Below are positions 51,651-59,790 of a stretch of DNA of 64,000 nucleotides, in pieces. Each line of letters opens with the position of its first letter. Position 1 is the first letter of the stretch. Source of the stretch: Pelomonas paludis (GTDB lineage: Bacteria > Pseudomonadota > Gammaproteobacteria > Burkholderiales > Burkholderiaceae_C); the NCBI RefSeq assembly GCF_039872745.1, contig NZ_JBDPZD010000003.1, positions 1 through 64,000 of the forward strand. The letters run 5' to 3'. The translations under genes and the position numbers were made by a program. The notes under the pieces were generated by a model. The model saw nothing but the letters and a program-made list of their open reading frames with translations, made no database searches and was not told the origin of the DNA.

Positions 51651-52760
51651 CTATCGGAGGGCCAGATCGTCAGCGCCGAAGCGAATGTTCAGCGGCTCGA
51701 TCAAGAGCTGCTTCTCGCCCGCTTCCACACACCCCGCCACCCAGGCATCGATGCCGCAGTCGCGCGAGATCTGCGCGGTGCGTTCGGCGTCCTCGGCCTT
51801 CACGAAGAGCGCAAAGCCTGCACCCATGTTGAGCGTCGAGTAGGCCTCGCGGTCGTCCTGGCCGGCCTGGCGCTGGATGAAGTCAAGCACCGCCGTCTTC
51901 GGGGGCACGGTGTGGATGCGGTAGGTCACGCTCTTTGGGTGGCGCAGCAGCTTGCGCCAGCCGTGGCCGGTGATGTTGGCGCTGTAGCGCGGCACGATGC
52001 CGGCCTTCCAGAGCGCCTCGGTCACGGGCGAGTAGAGCGTGGTCGGGGCCAGCAGGCCTTCGCCATAGCTAAGGCCCGGGGCAATCTCGGTCAGGTAGCC
52101 ATTGGGCAGCCGCTCCGCCAGCTTGCGGGCCAGCGACAGGCCGTTGGCATGGATGCCGCTGGAAGCCAGCAGCACGATGGCATCGCCGGGGCCCAGGTCG
52201 TCACCGACGCTGAGGCGTTCTTTCGGGTTGATGAGGCCGGTGCACGAGGCCGCCAGGTCCACGCGGCCATCGGCCACGATGCCCGCCAAAGCGGGCGTCT
52301 CGCCGCCACCCCAGGCCACGCCGCAGGTGTCGCAAGCGGCTTTCCAGCCGGCCACCAGGGCTTGGGCGCGCTGGGCGTCGCCAAACCAGTCGCTGCCACC
52401 GGCGGCCCAGTAGGCCTGCACCACCAGGGGCGTGGCGCCGACGGTGATGAGGTCGTTGATCGCCATGGCGATGGTGTCCTGCGCGATCGAGGCGTAGAAG
52501 CTCTTGCCCGTCAGCGTGGCCATCTCGTCGGCCACCAGGGTCTTGGTGCCCAGGCACTCGACGATCGAGGCCAGGTAGAAGGGGCCCACGTCGACCACAT
52601 AGGCCGATTCGCCACGCGAGGCAGCCACCTCGCTGAAGCCGTGGCCGCCCAGGTGGGCGCCGGTGGCGGCAGCGGCGCGCTGGGCCGCGATCTTGAGGGG
52701 GTCGATCAGGTCGTAATTGACGCCGGCCTGGTCGTAGGTGAGGGGGGCGGTGGAACTCAT
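51651..52760 (-). CDS. AIR synthase (PurM)-related protein, divergent
   Basis: A 369-residue member of the PurM/SelD ATP-binding superfamily. LTYDQAGVNYDLIDPLK matches the N terminus of AIR synthases in a general way. The usual DGVGTK signature is replaced by ECLGTKTLVADEM. MAINDLITVGATPLVVQAYWA corresponds to the SVNDxxxxGAxPLFFLDY motif, and GVAWGGGETPAL and LLASSGIHANGLSLAR match GCALxGGETAEMP and GLxSSGxHSNGYSLVR. It is thus related to PurM but is not a typical one; true AIR synthase activity is uncertain. Divergent from dnaX with a 56-base gap. Confidence 0.8.
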   Translation of the reverse strand: MSSTAPLTYDQAGVNYDLIDPLKIAAQRAAAATGAHLGGHGFSEVAASRGESAYVVDVGPFYLASIVECLGTKTLVADEMATLTGKSFYASIAQDTIAMAINDLITVGATPLVVQAYWAAGGSDWFGDAQRAQALVAGWKAACDTCGVAWGGGETPALAGIVADGRVDLAASCTGLINPKERLSVGDDLGPGDAIVLLASSGIHANGLSLARKLAERLPNGYLTEIAPGLSYGEGLLAPTTLYSPVTEALWKAGIVPRYSANITGHGWRKLLRHPKSVTYRIHTVPPKTAVLDFIQRQAGQDDREAYSTLNMGAGFALFVKAEDAERTAQISRDCGIDAWVAGCVEAGEKQLLIEPLNIRFGADDLALR

Positions 52761-52816
52761 GGGGCGGGATTATCGGTGGCCGGCTCGATGAGGGCCGCCT
52801 CCTAGAATCGCCGCCC

Positions 52817-54694
52817 ATGAGTTACCAGGTTCTCGCACGCAAGTACCGCCCGCAAAGCTTCGAGCAGATGGTGGGGCAGGAGCACGTCGTGCAGGCCCTG
52901 TCCAACGCCCTTACCCAGGGCCGGCTGCACCACGCCTACTTCTTCACCGGCACGCGCGGCGTGGGCAAGACCACGGTGTCGCGCATCCTGGCCAAGAGCC
53001 TCAATTGCACGGGCGCGGATGGCCAGGGCGGTGTGACGAATGCGCCCTGCGGTGTGTGCCCGGCCTGCCGGGACATCGATGCGGGCCGCTTTGTCGATTA
53101 CGTGGAGCTGGACGCCGCCTCCAACCGGGGTGTCGAGGAGATCTCGCAGCTGCTGGACCAGGCGGTCTACAAGCCGGTGATCGGGCGCTTCAAGGTCTAC
53201 ATGATCGACGAAGTCCACATGCTCTCGACCCCGGCGTTCAACGCCATGCTCAAGACGCTGGAAGAGCCGCCCGACTACCTGAAGTTCGTGCTCGCCACGA
53301 CCGACCCACAGAAGGTGCCGGTCACCGTGCTGTCGCGTTGCCTGCAGTTCAATCTGCGGCCGATGTCGGCGCCCGAGGTGCAGTCGCACCTAGCCAATGT
53401 GCTGCAGGCCGAGGGCGTGGCCTTTGACGCCGGTGCGCTGCGCCAACTGGCGCGGGCGGCGCGCGGCTCCATGCGGGACGCGCTCTCCCTCACAGACCAG
53501 GCCATCGCCTTTGGGAGCGGCAGCCTGGCCGAAGCCGGCGTGCGCCAAATGCTGGGCAGTGTGGACCGTGGCCATGTGGTGGGCCTGGTGGACGCCCTGG
53601 CGGCCTGCAGTGGCGAGGCCGTGGTGGCCCAGGTGGACGCGCTGCGCGGCCTTGGGCTGTCGGCCGCCGGCACGCTGGAAGACCTGGCGCAGCTGATGCA
53701 GCAGATGGCCCTGGTGCAGGCGGTGCCCGCCGCGCTGGACGATGCCGACCCCGAGACCGCCGAGGTGCGCCGCCTCTCTAGCCTGCTGCCGGCGGACGAG
53801 GTGCAGCTGATCTACAGCATGGCCTTGCATGGCCGGCAGGAGCTGCCGCTGGCGCCTGACGAATACGCAGGCCTCTTGATGGTGCTGCTGCGCATGCTGA
53901 GCTTCCGGCCCGCGCCGGTGCTGGCCCAGGCCAAGGCGGCGCCGCGTGCCCCGGCGCAGCCGCTGGTGCGGCCCGCAGCGGTGGCCAAGGCTGTGGTGCA
54001 GGTGCCGCTGCCCAAGCTCGTTGAGCCCAAGCCTGAGCCGAAGCCCGAGCCCGTCGTGCAAGTAGCGCCAGCGGTGCAAGCGCCCCATGTCGCCGAGCCA
54101 CGCGCCGAGTTCCGCCGCAGCACAGCCCCCGAACCCAGCAAGCTCAGCGAGCGCCTGCGCCCCCGCCCCGTGGAAGCCCAGGCGCAGGAAGACGCCCCGC
54201 CCGACGACGCCCCGCCGCCCTGGCTGGAGGCCGACGACCCGGGCGCTGCACCACCGCTGGCCACAGCGCCGGCCGACAGCGCCGAGACGCCACTCGTGCT
54301 CACGCCCGAGGGCGATGCCTGGGCCGCGCGGGTCGAGGGCCTGGGCCTCACGGCCCTGGTGCGCGAGCTGGCCTGGCAGGCGCAGCCGCTCGCTTGTCCG
54401 GCGCCTGGCACGGCTGAAACCTGGCGCCTGCGCGTGGAGCGCGAGTCGCTGCGCGCCCCGGCCCTGGTAGCCAAGCTGGAGGCCGCGCTGCAGGGCAAGC
54501 TCGACATCGAGCCCGGTCGGGCCGAGGATTCGCTGGCCCTGCGCGCCGTGGCCCGCGCCCGCGCCGAACAACGTGCGGCCGAGAAGATTGCCGCTGAACA
54601 CCCGCTGACCCGGGCCTTGCTGGCGCAGTTCGCGTCAGCCCGCATCCTGCCCGGCTCGGTCCAACCCATTACCTCCAAAGGAACAGCACCATGA
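52817..54694 (+). CDS. dnaX: DNA polymerase III subunits gamma and tau
   Basis: A 625-residue clamp-loader ATPase. The Walker A motif GTRGVGKTTVSRIL is at 45-58; the zinc-binding cysteines are in CTGADG...CGVCPAC (about 64-85); the Walker B/DExH-type IDEVHMLS is at about 131-138; and SRCLQF, the sensor region, follows. Residues 370-480 form a Pro/Ala-rich linker, and the C-terminal domain V (tau-specific) follows. I see no A-AAA-AAG slippery site, so gamma may not be made by frameshifting here. It is followed by ybaB with overlapping stop and start. Confidence 0.96.
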   Translation: MSYQVLARKYRPQSFEQMVGQEHVVQALSNALTQGRLHHAYFFTGTRGVGKTTVSRILAKSLNCTGADGQGGVTNAPCGVCPACRDIDAGRFVDYVELDAASNRGVEEISQLLDQAVYKPVIGRFKVYMIDEVHMLSTPAFNAMLKTLEEPPDYLKFVLATTDPQKVPVTVLSRCLQFNLRPMSAPEVQSHLANVLQAEGVAFDAGALRQLARAARGSMRDALSLTDQAIAFGSGSLAEAGVRQMLGSVDRGHVVGLVDALAACSGEAVVAQVDALRGLGLSAAGTLEDLAQLMQQMALVQAVPAALDDADPETAEVRRLSSLLPADEVQLIYSMALHGRQELPLAPDEYAGLLMVLLRMLSFRPAPVLAQAKAAPRAPAQPLVRPAAVAKAVVQVPLPKLVEPKPEPKPEPVVQVAPAVQAPHVAEPRAEFRRSTAPEPSKLSERLRPRPVEAQAQEDAPPDDAPPPWLEADDPGAAPPLATAPADSAETPLVLTPEGDAWAARVEGLGLTALVRELAWQAQPLACPAPGTAETWRLRVERESLRAPALVAKLEAALQGKLDIEPGRAEDSLALRAVARARAEQRAAEKIAAEHPLTRALLAQFASARILPGSVQPITSKGTAP

Positions 54695-55017
54695 TGAAGG
54701 GACAACTCGCCGGCCTGATGAAGCAGGCTCAGGCGATGCAGGACAACCTCAAGAAGGCCCAGGACGAACTCGGCAATGTCGAGGTCGAGGGCCAGAGCGG
54801 CGCCGGCCTCGTCAAGGTCGTGATGACCTGCAAGCACGAGGTGCGCCGCGTCACCATCGACCCCAGCCTGCTGGCCGATGACAAGGACATGCTCGAAGAC
54901 CTGGTGGCCGCCGCCTTCAACGACGCTGCCCGGCGTGCTGAGGCAACTTCGGCCGAGAAGATGAGCAAGCTGACGGCGGGCCTCCCCATGCCCCCCGGCA
55001 TGAAGTTCCCATTTTGA
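54691..55017 (+). CDS. ybaB: Nucleoid-associated protein YbaB/EbfC
   Basis: A 108-residue protein. MKGQLAGLMKQAQAMQDNLKKAQDEL, the GLVKVVMTCKHEVRRVTIDPSLL strand region and the Met/Gly/Pro-rich tail PMPPGMKFPF are characteristic. It binds DNA as a dimer. The start overlaps the dnaX stop codon (ATGATGA), and recR follows, the usual dnaX-ybaB-recR order. Confidence 0.96.
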   Translation: MMKGQLAGLMKQAQAMQDNLKKAQDELGNVEVEGQSGAGLVKVVMTCKHEVRRVTIDPSLLADDKDMLEDLVAAAFNDAARRAEATSAEKMSKLTAGLPMPPGMKFPF

Positions 55018-55018
55018 T

Positions 55019-55110
55019 GACCCACCCCCGTTGCGCTGCGCGCTCCCCCTCAAGGGGGCGCACCCGATGGCCCGGCAAAGCCGGTTCCATGGGTGCCGCT
55101 GGGTTTTCGA
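55019..55110 (+). repeat. Possible dispersed extragenic element between ybaB and recR
   Basis: The segment contains CCCACCCCCGTTGCGCTGCGCGC, in parts, then CCCCCTCAAGGGGG and GGCCCGGCAAAGCCGG. I associate this combination with extragenic repeats of Comamonadaceae and relatives. No second exact copy is in this window, so the copy number is unknown. It may also act as a transcription barrier. Confidence 0.4.
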
Positions 55111-55162
55111 GCGTCAGCCTGCCCGCGCCTGGCGTTGTCAGACTGTGGGTTAAGGTCTTCGG

Positions 55163-55741
55163 GTGAGTTCTCTAGACGCCCTGATCGACGCGCTCAAGCG
55201 CCTGCCCGGCGTGGGGCAGAAGTCGGCGCAGCGCATGGCCTTTCATCTGCTACAGCACGACCGTGCGGCCATGCAGGGCTTGGCGCAGGCGCTGCGCGCG
55301 GCGGGCGAGGACATCAAGCATTGCCAGCGCTGCCACACCTTCAGCGAGACCGAGTTGTGCCGCGTCTGTGCGGACCCCGATCGCGATGCGCGCCTGCTCT
55401 GTGTGGTCGAGTCGCCGGCCGACCAGGCAGCGCTGGAGCGCACCGCTTCCTACCGTGGCTATTACTTCGTGCTGCTGGGGCGGCTCTCGCCGCTCGACGG
55501 CATCGGCACGCGCGACATCGGGGTGACCGAGTTGCTGGCGCGGGCGCTAGAAGGCGTCGAAGAAGTGATCCTGGCCACCAGCTTCACGGCAGAGGGCGAA
55601 GCCACCGCCCATGTGCTGGCCGAGGCGCTGCGCGCGCGCGGCATCCGCTCCACCCGGCTGGCGCGCGGTGTGCCGGTGGGGAGCGAGCTGGAGTACGTCG
55701 ATCTCTCCACGATCGCCCACGCCCTTGTCGACCGTCGTTAA
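55163..55741 (+). CDS. recR: Recombination protein RecR
   Basis: A 192-residue protein. The helix-hairpin-helix region LPGVGQKSAQRMAFHLL, the C4 zinc finger CQRCHTFSETELCRVC and the Toprim domain (VVESPADQAALER, YFVLLGRLSPLDGIG) are complete. With RecF and RecO it loads RecA at gaps. The GTG start (MSSLDALIDAL) gives the standard N terminus. Confidence 0.96.
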   Translation: MSSLDALIDALKRLPGVGQKSAQRMAFHLLQHDRAAMQGLAQALRAAGEDIKHCQRCHTFSETELCRVCADPDRDARLLCVVESPADQAALERTASYRGYYFVLLGRLSPLDGIGTRDIGVTELLARALEGVEEVILATSFTAEGEATAHVLAEALRARGIRSTRLARGVPVGSELEYVDLSTIAHALVDRR

Positions 55742-55765
55742 CGCCTAGTCTTTCGAAAGCCTCGC

Positions 55766-56158
55766 ATGTCCATCGCCCACATCTGCATCTTGATCGCCTG
55801 CCTGCTGCCCATCGTCTGTGCGGGGCTTGCCAAGTCCGGGGGCTTTGGCAAGCGCCGTCGGGATGGTGGCTACGACAACCACAACCCACGCGCTTGGGCT
55901 GAGAGCCTGGAGGGCTGGGCGGCGCGTGCCAATGCCGCGCAGGCCAATAGCTTTGAAGCCTTGCCCATCTTCATTGCCGGTGTCTTGGTCGCAGAGCAGG
56001 CGCATCTGGGCGCGGCGCGGGTCGATCAGTTGGCCATGGCCTTCGTCGCTTGCCGCATCGCTTATGTCGCAGCCTATCTGGCTGACCAGGCGACGCTGCG
56101 CTCCTGCCTCTGGGCAACCGGCCTGGGCCTGAGCATCGCGCTCTTCTTCGTGGGCTGA
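55766..56158 (+). CDS. MAPEG family membrane protein
   Basis: A 130-residue protein with three to four hydrophobic segments (IAHICILIACLLPIVCAGLA; FEALPIFIAGVLVAEQ; LAMAFVACRIAYVAAYLA; a C-terminal segment). The loop with NHNPRAWAESLEGWAARANAAQANSFEALP is typical of bacterial MAPEG proteins, in parts. The family includes glutathione-linked membrane enzymes; the activity of this one is unknown. It follows recR closely, as in many Burkholderiales. Confidence 0.87.
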   Translation: MSIAHICILIACLLPIVCAGLAKSGGFGKRRRDGGYDNHNPRAWAESLEGWAARANAAQANSFEALPIFIAGVLVAEQAHLGAARVDQLAMAFVACRIAYVAAYLADQATLRSCLWATGLGLSIALFFVG

Positions 56159-56171
56159 AGCGCCCTGGGGA

Positions 56172-57689
56172 CTAGCGCCCGCGGGCGGGTTTGTTGGCCA
56201 CGGCGAGTTGCACCGGTTTGCTGGCCTTGGCTGGCGGCGCGGTGTAGACCACCACCGTCTGCCCGGGCTTGAAGCGGGCATTGACGCCCACCTTGTTCCA
56301 GCTCGCCACCTGTTGTGGCGAGGCCTTGTAGCGCGCAGCCACGCTGGCCACGGTGTCGGCCTTGCCGGCCTTGAGGGCCAGCTTGCGCAGCGGCGGCTGG
56401 TCAGGCGTGAGATTGAGTCGGGCGCTCTCGGCAATGGCCTCGGCCACGTCGTCGGCGTCCTTGGCGTCGCGCGGCACCAGCAGGGTCGAGCCCGCGCGCA
56501 CCAGCATCTTGGGCGGGATCTGGTTCAGCTCGCGCAGCCGGGCCTCGGCCAGGCCAAAGCGCTTGGCGGCGTCGGCCGTGGACATGGTCTTGGGCACGAC
56601 CCAGGCCGTCCAACTGGCTAGCGGGCCCTGATGCTCGGCCAGGTTGCGGGCAAAGATGCCGGCCTGGTCATAGGGCAGCAGCACGCGCGGCGAGGCGGCG
56701 GCCAGGATCACGGGTTTGTTGGACTGTGGGTTGAAGAGGCTGAACTCCTCCACTGAGAGGCCGGCAAACTGCGCAGCCAGCTCGACGTCGATGTCGCGCT
56801 CCAGCTTCACCGACAGGAAGTAGGGGTGGTTGGCCACCGAGGGCAGGGCCAGGCCCAAGCGCCCGGCATCGAGCACGATGTTCTTGATGGCCTGCAGCTT
56901 GGGCACGTAGTAGCGTGTCTCGTCCGGCAACTTGAGGCTGGCGTAGTCGGTTGGGCGCTTGAGCTTTTCGTTGCGCGCCACGGCCTTGGCCACATTGCCC
57001 TGGCCCCAGTTGTAGGCCGCCAGCGCCAGGTGCCAGTCGCCAAACTGCTTGTAGAGCCGCTCCAGGTAGTCAAGCGCAGCGCGGGTGGACTCCAGCACAT
57101 CGCGCCGGTCGTCGCGGAAGATGTTCTGCTTGAGCGCGAAGTCGCGGCCCGTGGCGGGCATGAACTGCCACATGCCGGTGGCCTTGACGCGTGACTGCGC
57201 GGTGGTGACGAAGGCGCTTTCGATGAAGGGCAGCAGGGCCAGCTCGGTGGGCAGGCCACGGCGCTGCACTTCTTCAACGATGTGGAACAGGTAGCGCTGG
57301 CCGCGCGACATCATGCGCTCGACATAGTCGGGCCGCGCGCCATACCAGCCCTCGGCCTTTTGCACCCAGGCGTCGTCCAGGTCGGGCATGGCAAAGCCCC
57401 CGCGAACGCGGCTCCAGAGGTCGGCCTGCGCGTCGGGGGCGGCAAGGTCCACCTTCTGGCCGGGCTGCAGCGCGTCTTCCAGCAGGTCACTGGCCTGCAG
57501 CGTGGGCGTGGCGGCGAGCGGTGCGGCGGGTGCCTCGGCGGCCGTGGCGGGCGAGGCAGCCCAGGGCTTGGGCAATTCGTTGCGGACGCTGGGCGTCAGA
57601 TCGGTCTGCGGCGTGGCGCAGGCGGCCAGCAGCAGCGTGAGGCCGGCCAGGGCCAGCCGGCGCAGCGATGTGGTGAAGCTGGGTGTCAT
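56172..57689 (-). CDS. mltD: Membrane-bound lytic murein transglycosylase D
   Basis: A 505-residue lipoprotein with the lipobox LLLAAC (cysteine near 23). The SLT domain (about 130-245) has the catalytic glutamate in LLPFIESAF, then SRVKATGMWQFMPATGRDF and ALAAYNWGQGNVAKAV. Two LysM repeats follow, at about 370-415 and 445-490. It cleaves glycan strands of peptidoglycan with formation of 1,6-anhydro ends. The ATG at 57689 overlaps the gloB stop (ATGA) and was preferred to the one at 57707. Confidence 0.95.
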   Translation of the reverse strand: MTPSFTTSLRRLALAGLTLLLAACATPQTDLTPSVRNELPKPWAASPATAAEAPAAPLAATPTLQASDLLEDALQPGQKVDLAAPDAQADLWSRVRGGFAMPDLDDAWVQKAEGWYGARPDYVERMMSRGQRYLFHIVEEVQRRGLPTELALLPFIESAFVTTAQSRVKATGMWQFMPATGRDFALKQNIFRDDRRDVLESTRAALDYLERLYKQFGDWHLALAAYNWGQGNVAKAVARNEKLKRPTDYASLKLPDETRYYVPKLQAIKNIVLDAGRLGLALPSVANHPYFLSVKLERDIDVELAAQFAGLSVEEFSLFNPQSNKPVILAAASPRVLLPYDQAGIFARNLAEHQGPLASWTAWVVPKTMSTADAAKRFGLAEARLRELNQIPPKMLVRAGSTLLVPRDAKDADDVAEAIAESARLNLTPDQPPLRKLALKAGKADTVASVAARYKASPQQVASWNKVGVNARFKPGQTVVVYTAPPAKASKPVQLAVANKPARGR

Positions 57690-58507
57690 CGGAAGTTGTT
57701 CTTCCATTCGCGCAGGCCGGCAAACACCTGCACCTCGTCGGCCGTGCCCGCCAGCGCCGCGTGCCCAAGCACCGAGGTGCGCACCTCGGCCGCTCGGCTG
57801 CGCAGGAAGGGGTTGATCTGGGCCTCACGCGCGATGCTGGAGGGCAGGGTGGGGCGGCCGGCGGCGCGCTCGTCCTGGCACCAGGCGTTGTAGGCGGCCA
57901 GGGCCTGGTTGCCGGGCTCGACGGCCAGCGCAAAGCGCAGGTTGGACAGCGTGTACTCGTGGGCGCAGCAGACGCGCGTGGCGCCGGGCAAGGCGGCCAG
58001 GCGGTCGAGCGAGGCCAGCATCTGGGCCGGTGTGCCCTCAAACAGCCGGCCGCAGCCGCCGCTGAACAGCGTGTCGCCGCAAAAGAGCAGCGGGGCTTCG
58101 TCGCCCGCGCCAGCCCAGACGTAGGCGATATGGCCGGCGGTGTGGCCGGGCACGTCGATCACCTCGAAGCGGCGGCCCAGCAGTTCGACCCCATCGCCGC
58201 CACGCACGGGCTCGACAAGGCCGGGGATGGTCTCGGTGGCAGGGGCGTAGATGGGGCAGCCCGCGTGGGCCTGCAGCTCGACGAGGCCGCCGACGTGATC
58301 GCCATGGTGGTGGGTTACTAGAATGCCCGCGAGTTCCAGCCCTCGCTGTGCAAGGACCGCAAGGACCGGGGCGGCATCGCCGGGATCGACGACCAGGGCC
58401 TGCCGGCCGTTGTCGAGCATCCAGAGGTAGTTGTCGTCGAAAGCCGGGATCGGCGTCAGGCGCCAGGCGCTGTGAGGCGCCGAGTCGTGCGAGATTGCCT
58501 GGTTCAT
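57686..58507 (-). CDS. gloB: Hydroxyacylglutathione hydrolase (glyoxalase II)
   Basis: A 273-residue metallo-beta-lactamase-fold enzyme. The metal-binding motif THHHGDHVGG is at about 68-77, with PGHTAGHIAYV, FCGDTLFSGGCGR and CCAHEYTLSNLRFA. The C-terminal domain binds glutathione. It hydrolyses S-lactoylglutathione to lactate and glutathione. Start at MNQAISH; it is translationally coupled to mltD and divergent from the methyltransferase. Confidence 0.95.
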   Translation of the reverse strand: MNQAISHDSAPHSAWRLTPIPAFDDNYLWMLDNGRQALVVDPGDAAPVLAVLAQRGLELAGILVTHHHGDHVGGLVELQAHAGCPIYAPATETIPGLVEPVRGGDGVELLGRRFEVIDVPGHTAGHIAYVWAGAGDEAPLLFCGDTLFSGGCGRLFEGTPAQMLASLDRLAALPGATRVCCAHEYTLSNLRFALAVEPGNQALAAYNAWCQDERAAGRPTLPSSIAREAQINPFLRSRAAEVRTSVLGHAALAGTADEVQVFAGLREWKNNFR

Positions 58508-58532
58508 GCGGCCAGATCCATGTGGCGACACC

Positions 58533-59309
58533 GTGACGAAAGAAAGGCCGAGTATAGAAACCCCCCGCGACGCCTCGGCCCCGGGCGTGGCCTGCAGCGA
58601 TGCGGGCCAACAAGCCTTTGAGGCTTGGCTCAACACCCCGCCCGGCCGCTATCTGCTGGACTGGGAGCAGAGCCAGCTGGACGCCGCAGTGGCCGACCGC
58701 TTTGGCTTCCACGCCTTGCAGCTGGGCCTGCCGGTGATTGACGGCCTGCGCGCCAACCGCATGCCCCAGCGCTGGGTGGCGGGGCGGGACCTGCTCTGCC
58801 ACTTCGATGCGCTGCCCTTCCCGAGCGACAGCCTGGACCTCGTCGTGCTGCCCCACGCGCTGGAGATGGCGCCGGACCCGCACCAACTGCTGCGCGAGGT
58901 GGACCGCGTGCTGCGGCCCGAGGGGCGCTTGATCATCGTCGGCCTCAACCCCACCAGCCTCTGGGGCATCCGCCAGCGGCTGGGACAACCCTATCTGCCG
59001 CGCGCCGGCGAGTTCCTCGGCTACTGGCGGCTGCGCGACTGGCTGCGCCTGCTGTCCTACGAGATCGAGGTCGGCCGCTTTGGGCTCTACCGCCCGCCGC
59101 TGCGCAGCGAGGTCTGGCTGGAGCGCTGGCGCTGGACCGAGCGCATCGGTGCCCGCTGGTGGCCGGTGCTCGGCGCTGCCTACTACCTGCAGGCCGTCAA
59201 GCGCGTGCAGGGCACGCGGCTGGTGGGGCTCAAGCGGGCGCGGCGCCTGCAACCCAAACACGCCACCGCCGTGGCGATGAACCCGCATTCCAAGGACGTG
59301 CATGACTGA
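58533..59309 (+). CDS. SAM-dependent methyltransferase, class I
   Basis: A protein of about 258 residues with methyltransferase 11-like features: LDLVVLPHALEMAPDPHQLLREVDRVLRPEGRLIIVGLNP, in parts, covers motifs II-III. The SAM-binding glycine motif near LLDWEQSQLDAAVADRFGFHALQLG is weak, as is common in this subgroup located next to gloB and rnhA. The start is uncertain: GTG at 58533 or an ATG at 58506 that would overlap the divergent gloB start codon. Substrate unknown. Confidence 0.82.
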   Translation: MTKERPSIETPRDASAPGVACSDAGQQAFEAWLNTPPGRYLLDWEQSQLDAAVADRFGFHALQLGLPVIDGLRANRMPQRWVAGRDLLCHFDALPFPSDSLDLVVLPHALEMAPDPHQLLREVDRVLRPEGRLIIVGLNPTSLWGIRQRLGQPYLPRAGEFLGYWRLRDWLRLLSYEIEVGRFGLYRPPLRSEVWLERWRWTERIGARWWPVLGAAYYLQAVKRVQGTRLVGLKRARRLQPKHATAVAMNPHSKDVHD

Positions 59310-59790
59310 ATCCGCCGCACCGGCCACTCCCGCCACTGCCCCTGCTGCGATCAAACGCCCTAGCGTCATCGTCTACACCGACGGCGCCTGCAAGGGCAAC
59401 CCCGGCCCTGGCGGCTGGGGCGCCTGGCTGCAAAGCAATGGCCACGAGAAAGAACTCTTTGGCGGCGAGCCCGGCACCACCAACAACCGCATGGAGCTGA
59501 CCGCCGTGATCGAGGCCCTGGCCTCGCTCAAGCGCACATGCGACGTGGTGGTCTACACCGACAGCGAGTACGTCCGCAAAGGCATGACCGAGTGGATCGC
59601 CAACTGGATGCGCCGGGGCTGGAAGACGGCCGATGGCAAGCCCGTGAAGAACGCCGACCTCTGGCAGCGCCTGGATGCGCTGCGCAAGCTGCACCACGTG
59701 GACTGGCGCTGGGTCAAGGGCCACGCGGGCGATCCCGGCAATGAGCGCGCCGACGCGCTGGCCAACAAGGGCGTGGCCTCGATCTCATGA
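59302..59790 (+). CDS. rnhA: Ribonuclease HI
   Basis: A 162-residue enzyme. The catalytic residues are in YTDGACKGNPGPGGWGA (D), NNRMELTAVIEAL (E), YTDSEYVRKGM (D) and GHAGDPGNERAD (D). It degrades RNA in RNA-DNA hybrids. A 17-residue Ala/Pro-rich extension precedes the domain. It overlaps the methyltransferase upstream and the amidohydrolase downstream. Confidence 0.96.
   Translation: MTESAAPATPATAPAAIKRPSVIVYTDGACKGNPGPGGWGAWLQSNGHEKELFGGEPGTTNNRMELTAVIEALASLKRTCDVVVYTDSEYVRKGMTEWIANWMRRGWKTADGKPVKNADLWQRLDALRKLHHVDWRWVKGHAGDPGNERADALANKGVASIS

Noticed and set aside
52817..54694. Programmed frameshift in dnaX
   Set aside because: No A-AAA-AAG type slippery heptamer was seen, so a separate gamma product is not supported.
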